DNA of 64,000 nucleotides, taken from Scolanthus callimorphus (Eukaryota > Cnidaria > Anthozoa > Actiniaria > Edwardsiidae). The translations under genes were made by a program, and so were the position numbers. The notes under the pieces are model-generated. The model saw nothing but the letters and a program-made list of their open reading frames with translations. It was not told where the DNA came from and made no database searches. The stretch spans positions 558,001 through 622,000 of the forward strand of contig CM066923.1 in the NCBI GenBank assembly GCA_033964015.1. The letters are read 5' to 3'. Positions 12,701 through 24,700 of the stretch are shown one piece after another (within the stretch, counting starts at the first letter, position 1; the number at the start of each line of letters is the position of its first letter).

Positions 12701-15700
12701 ATTCTATTCCATTCCGTTCCGTTCCGTTCCGTTCCATTCCATTCCATTCTATTCTATTCTAAAACATAAAAACCACCATTTTCTTTTGAGCATGCGCCGG
12801 TGACTGTCACCAGAGCCTCCCCCGCGAGGTGACGAGCCGGGGAGCTCTGGGTAAGAGAATGCCAAGTATTCTATCTCAGCTAGCTTTCTCTCCTTTTTTT
12901 GTTGTTGCAGTATTGTAATAGATTCATCTTTTCATCTAGTTTTTCTCTTTCAAATTTGCCTTTTATTTAAAATATTTCTTTTTTTGCTTTCCCTTTTTCC
13001 ATAGCACTTAACTATTTTTGAACATGCCCTGCCTGGACTAGCTTTTCTATTTGCAGGGCATCCTATCTAATCTATTTTTTGTTTTTTAGAATAAATTGAT
13101 TAATTGTTTGATTGATTGACTTGAGCAACCGCAAATTATCCCACCTGTCTTTTCATTGTTTTTAGATTTTCATTAAGCTATCAAATATATCAAGAATAAT
13201 TTAAAATTAACAACATCTTTGACTTTTTGGAAAGTCTAACATCTGGCACTGACAGTGATATCATGAAAATAGAGGAAATTCATTCCCTAAATTATTAATA
13301 CAATACATAGTATAAAATATGCATTACAATTTTTTTAATGCAGAAGCCCCTATACCACTTCTCATATTGATTTCTATTATCAGTTCACCTAAACATTGTC
13401 AACTCCATGACACTTGAGCAACCGTATATTATCCCACCTGTCTTTTTATTGTTTTTAGAGTTTCATTACGTTATCAAATATATCAAGAATAATTTAAAAT
13501 TAACAACCTCTTTGACTTTTTGGACAATTGACAATTCCCCAAATTATTAATGCAATACATGGTATAAAATATGCATTACAATAAAGTACCAATTGCCCAA
13601 GGACACGTAGGAAAAGGGCAAAGATCCTGATCATGAACAACACACGAAAACTGGATTTTGTTTATATATTTTCAAACATAATACCAATTAAAATATCGTG
13701 CTTGCAGGAAAAGATCTAATATATAAAACGGAATTTTGTTCAAATATTTTCAAACATAACACCAAATAAAAAATCGTGCTTGCAGCAAAAGTACTCATAT
13801 CTAGGTAACCGAAAATGCGCTAAACCAGTGGCGATTAATTGGCAGTTGAGCAAGAACTAATACAGCTGTGGATGTAATTTCCGTCGAGTTGCTGTGTGTT
13901 TACCCTTTGCGGGTTCTGTGGGAGTATAAACCCCTGGTTTCGGTCGGTATACGGTGATATAAACTTCCGTTGGGTTAGTATAAGTAATATCTTCTAAATA
14001 GCTTCCGTGACGTCTAAGCAAGCGCGTCAAATGCCTATTGATTATTTTTATTATTCACCCGTGAAACAATATCCACTCGGACTCTAGAGTCAAAGACCGG
14101 AATCACTTTTCAATAAGCAACAAAGTCTAGCTGCAGGTGATGTGTTAAAAGCAGTTACACGTCAAAATAGTTGTTGAAAATTGAACTCGAACACTGCCCA
14201 TTACAGAGCTCCAAGTGAGCGAAGAGTTTAAAAAATACAAAAGCACTGGCGCTTTTAACATCCAGGTGACACATTTCAGCTTTGAGATGAAGATTATAGA
14301 GTGATGGTGTTATATGGAACCAGTTCGATTATATCATCACAAATAAAGCCTGTTAAAAAGCCTGTTAAAGCCTGTTAAAAAGCCTGTTAACGCCCATAGG
14401 CACAGAATAAGCAGTTTTCTGTCAAGTCTGCACGCGAAATACAGTCATCATTGGTACGGTGTGCTACCCTTGAGGGTCTTCAAGATCGAGCTCAGCTTGG
14501 ACGAGCACACTGTTCAAAAGAACCCACTGAGTGGAACAAAAAGTTTAACTAAATACACGAGAAACTGCTTGCACACAACACGTTCTTGTATTCAAAACAC
14601 CAATACCATAACCGTAGAGGTACCGCTAGGAAAAAGCCGAGACGACCAATTTCCCAATGGCACTTTACGGAACAACCGACTTCAACAGAACAACAGATGA
14701 GCAAATTGCCGACCTTTTTCAATACTTGGGGAACAACAGACCCGTGCTTTACATCCTTATTGTAACCCTAGCAATCCTATGTCCAGTCATTATCGTTGGA
14801 AATGGCGCAGTTCTCTTTGCCATATGGAAGGACCCTCTAAAGCTACTTAGAAAATCGCCAACAAATACAATCATCTGCAGCATGGCGTTTTGTGATTTTC
14901 TTGTTGGTTGTGGGTATATACCGACTTATATTTCATGGTATATACGGCGCGGAGTAGTTCACAATGCAGAGAAAGCGTTAACGATAGACAAAATCCAAAT
15001 ATTTTTTGACTTTCTAAACTACATATCTGTGTATCATGTGCTCTTGTTCTCGGCTGATCGCTTCGTTGCGGTCTATAAGCCTTTGCGGTACTCTTCTATA
15101 GTAACAACCCGACGATGCCGCGCCGTGATACTGTTGGTATGGCTGATCTGGTTAACAGTTGCCGTGATCAGCAATATATTTGTCGCCATTTATTTCTACA
15201 TATATGTTATAGTCGTTTTTATCGGGGTCTTTATAGCATTAATAATCGCTATATCTCTATCGGCTTCAGTGATTTACTCCGTCAATCGTCAGTCGCAGCG
15301 AATTATGTCCGGTACAGCACAGACGGGCGTGACACCTCAAGCATTAACCACGCGAGAAAAGAAAGTAACTCAAGTGATTGTAATTGTGATTGTAGTATTC
15401 ATACTAAATTTCCTGCCTTGGTATATCACAGGTTTACTAATGACCTTCTGTACCAGATGTCACTCTGGCGTCCATATTCTAGTTCCTGCCGTATTTCTAT
15501 CCGCTAATGTACTGACCATTAACTCTGCCATTAACCCTTTCTCTACAGCCTTAGACTACCAAAGTACCGTAGAACATTTCGCCATTTCAAGGAATCATGG
15601 GGGTGCTGTCCTCATATCGAGGCGAGAGGGACTGGCTCTGGGGTGTCTGGTAATGGTGGACATGAGGACACAAAATTGTAACCATAGCAACATGTCACAC

Positions 15701-18700
15701 AACCAGAGTCCGTGACAATCATATAGTAATAACAATAAAATATTTATTTTATCTCGATGTAAAAGGTCAAAGCAAGGTTTTTCTTTTTTCCCATGGCAAT
15801 GGTAACTGGATAAATGGAAAAAAAAATAGTGTGAGAGTTATACTTAACCCTTTGATGACCAGGGGGGATCAACCTTAGACCTATATCCCAACTATATCAA
15901 GGCATTGTCAATAAAACAAGAGAGGAGAATTTCATGAATCATCCACTAAGTGATGAGGTTCAGATGCAGCACCAAATTCTTCCATCAAGATAATTTAGGA
16001 CTTGGCAGTGAAAGGGTTAAGACAGAATCCGCCAGTTCGAGTAATATGGGCAAAAATTTCTGGTGCCAGAAAAATATGGAGCATAGATCATAAATGATAC
16101 AGGGCGGCATCGACAGAACCCAAAAATGGCAAGATTTCTACCCTAAGGTCAAGTCAGATAGGCTTGATTCTTTGCATAGAGTATCCTTATACAATAAGAA
16201 ACAAATAGAAATGAGTATTTTTTTCTAATTGATCCGTCTTTAAGATATGAGGAGTTACACTTTGGTTGCTGCAGCACTTTTTGACATTTTTAGTTAGAAT
16301 TGTACAACTTTTGACATAAAACGATACAGTAACCAAAGTTTAGCAGCTGATATCTTAAAGATTTTTTTTTTCCATTTTGTTATATATTATATATATATGT
16401 TTTTTATTGTATAAGGATTCTCTATGCAAAGAATCGAGACTAGCTGACTTTACCTGACCTTAGGGTAGAAATCTTGCCAATTTTGGGTTCTGTCGGCGGC
16501 ATCAGGCTCTCTGACTTAATGCAAAAGGAATTGTACTTTTAGGAGCTTTTCTTTCCTTTGTGCGGCAAATCACGCTAAACGGACAAACTTATAAAGCTCT
16601 TTGTGAAGTTTCTGAGTTTTGATGGTAACAAAAAGGAAGCGAAGCGGTGCACTGTGGGAAGGGTGTGCTGGATAGGGTAACGATTAAAAAAGGAAACCGA
16701 CGTTTTGACTAAAACGATCATGGAAAAAGTACTTGAGTATTGAGCAAAATTTACAGTAAATAACATAGAGCACGAGATCGTGTAAAAGTACTTGAGTATT
16801 GAGCAAAATTTACAGTAAATAACATAGAGCAAGAGATCGTGTAAAAGTACTTGAGTATTGAGCAAAATTTACAGAAAATAACATAGAGCAAGAGATTGTG
16901 TAAAAGTACTTGAGTATTGAGCAAAATTTACAGAAAATAACATAGAGCACGAGATCGTGTAAAAGTACTTGAGTATTGAGCAAAATTTACAGTAAATAAC
17001 ATAGAGCAAGAGATCGTGTAAAAGGAGGAATAGTCCGGGAAATTTCAGGTTTTGTTTTCAATTTCTTATTTCAAATATTATTTATTATTCATATGAATAT
17101 TATTTCCTTTTTTTAAATGTAGAAGCCCCCATACCACTTCTCATATTGATTTCTATTATCATTTCACCTAAACATTGTCAACTCGAAGGCACTTGAGCAA
17201 CCGTAAATTGTCCCACCTGTCTTTTTATTGTTTTTAGATTTTCATTACGTTATCAAATATATCAAGAATAATTTAAAATTAACAACCTCTTTGACTTTTT
17301 GGACAATCTAACATCTGGTCTTGACAATTCCCTAAATTATTTGCAATACATGGCATCAAATATGCATGACAATAAAGCACCAATTGCCCAAGGACACGTA
17401 GGAAAAGGGCAAAGATCCTGATCATGAAGAACACCCCCCCCCCCCCCCCCTCACACACACACACACAAAAAAAAAATCCCTGGCTACGGGCCTGTGGCGA
17501 TCAATTGGCAGTTGAGCAAGAAATCATACAGCTGTGGATGTAATTTCCGTTGAGTTGTTTTACCTATACGACCGTATACTGTCCACTGTTTTCGGTGGGA
17601 GTATGGACCCCCATGGACCCTGGGTTTCGGTCGGTATACGGTGATATCAACTTCCGTTGGGTTAGTATAAGTAATAACCTCTAAATAGCTTCCGTGACGT
17701 CTAAGCAAGCACGTCAAATGCCTATTGATTATTTTAATTATTGACCCGTGAAGCCTCCGACTAAAGGAAAGAATCTGGAGTCACTTCTCAAGAAGCATCA
17801 CAGTCGAGACAGGTGACGTGTTGAAAACAACTCGAACATTGTCATTACAGAGCTCAAAGTGAGCCGGAAGAAAAATAAACCGCGAAAGCAGTTGGTGCTT
17901 TTAACACCCAAGTGACACACCTCAGCTTTGGAGATGAAAATTATAGAGTGGTGATGTTATATAGAACGAGTTCAATTCAACCATCAAAAGAAATAATAGG
18001 CATACAGAATACTCAGTTCTCTGCACTTGAAATACAGTCCATCTAGTGGGTCACCCTTTACTTGAGAGTCGTCAAGATTTTGTTCAACTTGGACGAGACA
18101 CTGTTCAAACGAAACTACAGAGTGGAACAAATAGTCTAACACAATAATACGAGAATACAATTAACAAAAGACTAGTATACAACCCGGTTTTGTATTCAAA
18201 ACATCAATAACATAACTGCCGAGGTATCGTTGGGTTTTGTGAGGAAAAAGTCAGTCGAGTTACAATGGCTTTTCCAGCGTCTCTTACGGAACAACCGATT
18301 TGAACATCACAACAGATACGCAATTCGCCGACCTTTCTCACTACTTGGGGAATCAAAGACCCGTGCTTTATATACTTATTGTAACCCTAGCAATCCTATG
18401 CCCAGTCATTATCGTTGGAAATGGCGCAGTTCTTTTTGCCATATGGAAGGACCCTCTAAAGCTACTTAGAAAATCGCCAACAAATACAATCATCTGCAGC
18501 ATGGCGTTTTGCGATTTTCTTGTTGGTTGTGGGTATATACCGACTTATATTTCATGGTATATATGGCGTGGAGTATTTGACAATGCAGAGAAGACTTTAA
18601 CGATAGACAAACTTCTAACATCTTTTGACTATCTAAACTACATATCTGTCTATCATGTGCTCTTGTTCTCGGCTGATCGCTTCATTGCGGTCCATAAGCC

Positions 18701-21700
18701 TTTGCGGTACGCTTCTATAGTAACAACCCGACGATGCCGCGCCGTAATACTGTTGGTATGGCTGACTTTTTTAACACTGGCCGTGATAATCAATATATCT
18801 GTCGTCAATTATTTCTACGTGTATCTTATAGTCGCCTATATCGGGGTCTTTATAGCCCTTCTTATCACCATATCTCTGTCGGCTTCAGTGATTTACTCCG
18901 TCAAACGCCAGTCACAGCGAATAATGGGTACAGCACAGACGGGCCAGATCCCTCAAGCGTTGACAACGCGAGAAAAGAAAGTAACTCAAGTGATTGTAAT
19001 TGTGATTGTAGTATTCATACTAAATTTCCTGCCTTGGTATATCACAGGTTTATTAATGGCCTTCTGTAGCATGTGTCACTCTGGCATACATATTCTAGTT
19101 CCTGCAGTATTCCTATCCGCTAATTTACTGACCATTAACTCTGCTATTAACCCCTTTCTCTACAGCCTTAGACTACCAAAGTACCGTAGAACATTTCGCC
19201 ATTTCAAGGAATCATGGGGGTGCTGTGCTCGTATCGAGGCGAAAGGGACTGGCTCTGGGGTGTCTGGTAGTGATGGTATTGAGAACACAAAACTGTAACC
19301 ATAGCAACACAAACAGAGTCTGTGATAGTTTTTTTTTTCTTTTTCCCATGACAATGGCAACTGAATAAATGGAGATAGCCAAAGCACTGGCACTAAATAA
19401 ACATCTGCATGATTGTTCTATATAAAGGACTCATCAACCATATAATGTAGTGTGAGAATAAATATGTTATTTACCGGCTGGGAGGTCCGTATAGGGAAAA
19501 ACTGTGACCGAGGCCGGAGGCCGAGGTCACAGTTTTTTCCCTATACGGACCGACCTAAAGCCGGTAAATAACTTATTTTTTTCCAACTCAAAAATTTGAT
19601 TTTTTCTATGAAAACAAGCGCGCAAAAATGGTTACTGTGACCTAGGTCAGAGATAGGAAAATATTGCCCCCGCGCGCGCGCTCTAAGGACTAAGGACTTT
19701 TTAATTAGCTACTGCAAGAAAGTGGAATAAACGACTTATTATTATTGTTATTATTAGCTGTGGATATTGTGTCAAAAAGATTCCCCTGGGTGTTGAGTCT
19801 CCAAAGTATACTACTTGTTTAAGGACACGCTCAGCCGAGGTGCTTGTCATGCACTGGGCTTATTCTGAGCAAACAATAAGGTTTTGAGACTCTGGTGCCC
19901 TGGGTACTAAAAGATGTCCAAAAGCAATCGAAATACTCTTCTTTTTCTAATATTAGTACAGTAGGGTACATCATTCGTAATATGGTATTTGCTTGAAGAA
20001 AACAATTGTATACACCTATTTCAAATAACGTTGCCTCGGAAACCATGTATCATGAATCACGTTTCATGTTGACAATTTCAGCCTGAAATCACAGCACTCC
20101 ATGTCAAATTACACCTCAGATGTAGTAAAACAATGCTATTGAGGGTTCTTAGTGTGGTTTGTTTGATCAATTTGAATTGGCGACTTCATTATGGTGCACG
20201 GTTCATGATACATGGTTTCACAAAGCTGTGTAGAACCCTGACACACCTTTTCTCCTTCTGTTGTGATTTGCACTGCATTAGGGATCACAAGAGCTGTTTT
20301 CTCTTTTTTAATGCTTGTTACTTCAGAGCAGTTTATTGTTACCTGTTGCAACAAAATGGTTATCCTTTACTTTCATCAGTTTATGATTTGAATTTAGTTG
20401 GCTAAATCTTAGCTGGTTGTTAATTCTTCCCCATTGTGCACAAAAGCAACATGAAAAGTAAGTAATTTGAAAGAAAGCCTACATCATGGATCTTAGCAGA
20501 TCTTAGCACCGTTCATGTTGATGCCATCCATTGTTATTAATGTACAAACTAGAGATTGATTGGTCCACAGAACAAAGGGTGCATTAGAATGGCAATGTTG
20601 ATGGACAGTGAATAACACTATTGATTATGAAATTGTGACATTTGTTAGGCAGGTCTGTACTTACAAAAGTCTCCCAGCCAAAAATATTAGCATAAAAACA
20701 CAACCAGTTCTGTGAGACATACAGACGTCCATGGACTAAAATATCACGTTGGAGAGCACAGGAATAGTCTAAAACAACAAATAAAAACCATCATCATTAC
20801 TTTACAGTTGTTTTCAGAATACCTTTCTGCGCCGAATTGAGAAATTGGTCGCCCGTGTACAGTGAAAAATTATTCTGAAAACAACTGTAATCTTACAGAG
20901 TTGAATATTTAGAACACTTTACAGCCAAAGACACTGAAGCGTCCCCCTCTAGAGTGCAATAATGAGTTGATTCTTGGAATAATGGATCCATTATTCGATT
21001 CAATAATGCATTTGGCTTGGGAAAACGTCTTTCGATTTCAACTTAGACTTCGGCTAGCTTACCTTCCTTAACCACGCTCCAATACTCTTAAGTCACTGGC
21101 TTTATGCTTCTTAGAATATCACTGATAATACTGATCAACAATTTCTTCTCTAAATGAACGAGGGAGAGATTTACCAGGCTCGTTAAGTCTACCAGGTTCG
21201 CCATATTGGTAACAAAACTCATAAACAAAAGGCTCCCTGTGGATTTTTTCCATATATGGAAGCGCCTCCGTCGTCTATCGTCCAATCAAAAAGCGAAAAC
21301 CCAGTTCAAATCGAAAGACGTTTTCCCAAGCCGAAAGTATTATTGAATCGAATAATGGATTCAATATTCCAAGAATCAACTCATTATTGCGCTCTAGGGG
21401 GGTACACTTGAGCGTCTTTGGCTGTAATGTGCGTGGTGTCACTTCCTCACCTACTATGAGTTGCTCAGTATCTGGTAACTCCTTGAACAATCTTTTGAAA
21501 TCTCCAGATTTGCTCTTGTAACTCGAAAACATCTGCACAAAAAAGGAGATACATAAATGTTAAACCTCATGAAATGGTTCCAGAAATTATCCATACCCCT
21601 ACCACAGAAGGGTTTAGATGTGACCCCCACCCCTCTGGAGTTTCCAGTGAAAAATAGAGTAATAGTTTAGGAAATCAAAGGAAATTGAGCCATCCACCCC

Positions 21701-24700
21701 TCTGGAATTTCCATTTCTTTCTGTGGGGAGGGTATGGATTTTATAGGAAACACACAATCCTTGTAACTACTATAGTCAACTACAAGGGATAGAAACTGAT
21801 AGCCTATTACCTGATTGAATGATGCAGGTAGCCATCCCCCTGGTGATCTCTGGAAACACAAAAGAGATGTATGTATTGTACTGTTTAGTAGTGACGCAGG
21901 AACAAAATAGTGTTATTATCAATGTCAATTTCATGTGAGATTGCAGTTCAATTCAGTTAGAATGAACTGCAAGAGATAAAATAAAATATTATTATTATGT
22001 ATTAATCTATTTTTATTTAAGAACTAAAAGATCCTCAGTTGTTGGGTAGTGAGCCCATACAAGTATACATACAGGTGACTTTGGGCTCTTGCTCTTGATT
22101 TTCCGTTCTGGTTTAGGACTTGCTGATCGTCTAGATGGACTAAAGTCTCTTATTCTTGTTTTTAGGCTGCTTGCTAAGCTACGGCTGAGAAAATGGAAAA
22201 AAGGGAAATGTAAAAGTTAACAACAGACCAGCAAAAACAATTATTTAAAAAAATATATCAAATCTTACTGAGTCATTTATTTTTACAGATACAGAGATAT
22301 TAAGCAACTGAGCCATATTCCACAGCTGGACAAAACAAATCAATAAAAACACATTAATTTTAATATCTGGTAACTATGACAACATTAGGCCAAAAGGCAC
22401 ATTGCCAGGGATATTATACTGTACAAAAATCTATATTGTGCACTAGATAAAATAATATTGCACTGATAGCAAAGGGTGGAAGGGGAGGGGGATGGTACCC
22501 CATGGTAACTCGTTTCTATGCATGCATATCCAAAAATGAAAAATAAAAACTTGGAAGGAAACAGCTTAAGGTAGCCCATGGCTAATTCATCAAAAACACA
22601 ACCTAAAAGTAAATCGGCTTATTTGATTAGAAAACGTCAAAATGTCACATTTTTTTGTGAATACGATAAAGTGCTCTTCGCAGATATATGTTCAGGAAGC
22701 TGCAGCAATTTCATTTTAAACGCAGTTTCCAAACGGTATCAAAATAGAACAGAACCCTTCCATTCGAAAACAGCACAACAGAATTTCACTTTTTTGTTAC
22801 AAATGCAATTGTTGATGCCTCTAGTTTACACTGTCACTAGCTCAACAAAATCCTAAAGCTTAGATTTTGTTTTACATATTTTTGTGGCAGTAGTTACAGA
22901 GAGCACTTCCACTCCAGATGCTACAGTGACAACTTTTAATGTTTTCAAATCAACTAAAAAACCTTTTTAGAAAGTTTCTTGATCAGTTTTTCTGTCTTAT
23001 CCAAATTGTTTGCCTCCTTTTGTATCAACATATTTTTCATTTTTTAGAGAACACATTCAATTTTACTAAAATAATTACAAGACAAATAATTATTGTACAA
23101 GCATTGATGTAATAATAATAATGTTTCTAAAACATTATGTATTTTTAATATTTTTCTTTTTTTAGAGAACACATTCAATTTTGCTAAAATAATTACAAGA
23201 CAAATAATTATTGTACGAGTATGTAATATTTAATGCTTCTAAAACATTATGTATTTTTACAACCAGGTAAGTAGATCACAAGGTAAGGTCACTCGTCAGA
23301 ATTAAGTGTCTAGGAAAATTGTTTACTAATGACTATAACACAGGAATATGTACATGACTTAGAACATTACCAGACAGGTGGGTATTTACATGTACATATG
23401 AAAATCTTCTATTTTTAATATTCATCAGAAAAAAAATATTATATTAAAATAACTATTAAAATAACATTAATATTCATCATAAAAAACATTACACACTGTA
23501 CATTTTAAATGTGTGTTTTTCAATAGACATGTATCATGCACATATCTAACATATCTGGTTAACTGCATATTATAGAAAAGTGAATTTTGTTGACAACAGA
23601 CTTATGAGAGGTACTAATGGCTGGTCACTTTATGTTCAGAAACTTGATCACCTAGAACTGTGAAACGTCTTACAAAAAAGTACAATTTTCCTAAGTGAGG
23701 CAACATTATTATCATGAAATATAAAGTCTTCATACTGACCCATGCCTCCATTTGCTCTCTTCAGCATTGATCTTCATCATTGGTAAAGCAGGTGAGGCAG
23801 TTTCATAATATCATACACATTCAAATAACAGTACGTTAACCAGACTTGGCTCAAATCTAGATTTTGGATGAAGACTTTCAGTTATTGCATAAGTAGAATT
23901 AAATTATAAGCCATTTAATCATGCCTGCTTTCAAAATGTTATAGATACAATGCATTACAATGGCAAGTGTACAGTATGAACGACAAGGCTGTTATTTAAA
24001 GTGGATGCAAATCCTCCTCATAACAACTTTCTACATTTGAGCATCAACTTGTTCAAAGTGGCTGACTAGGCTTCCTGTAAACACTCAACATTTCCTATTT
24101 TTGGATCCAGTTAGAAGTAAATGAAAATAAGTAAAAGTTAGCAATGGCAATCACAATGCTGAATTAAAAAATCACAAAATTGTGTTCTGTGTCCGCAAAA
24201 TTTCAAAAACTGCTTTGTCAATTGTAATTCAAAAGAGTTCAAAATTTCCCAAAACAGTGTTGTTTTTTTCCTTTAAGTCTCATTTCTGAGCCATATTTTT
24301 AAAAACCATTTACAAATATAAAAAAAACAAGATGTCAGAACCTCGAACATATACATAAACTGTACAGGGATCCTAATAAAATAACTAAATTCAACAGCAG
24401 TGTATTGCCAGTAGTTACTGAAACATGTTTTTGGTTGGTAATTGTTGTGTAAATGCTGATTAATAAGACATTGAGGCTAATTCGAATAAATTTTAACAAC
24501 AAAGTCTGAGTAATACAGAATATACAATGGCCATAAATTATCACGCTTTTCATCTACTCTACAATATGTCATTCGTACAGCTTCTTAAAATATACATAAA
24601 GCATTTCAAAAGTACAAATAGAAGAAGCAGCTACTTCCATGATGTTGCTTTTATAGAGAACTAAGTCTAGATTTTGAAAAATTCAACTGTCCTATGATTG

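Noticed and set aside
18230..18469. 79-codon plus-strand frame at the start of receptor 3
   Set aside because: Out of frame with the receptor body; arises from the shifted reading frame over TM1.
19870..19930. FWTSFSTQG on the minus strand as the missing GRAM-domain exon
   Set aside because: Only a short chance resemblance; the exon at 6365-6445 (YFFASFISRDTAF...LFRIWQNALLDQ) matches the family over its whole length with correct splice sites.
23740..23772. Possible GRAMD1 micro-exon (donor GTCAGT)
   Set aside because: Its length breaks the phase between the flanking exons, which join correctly without it.
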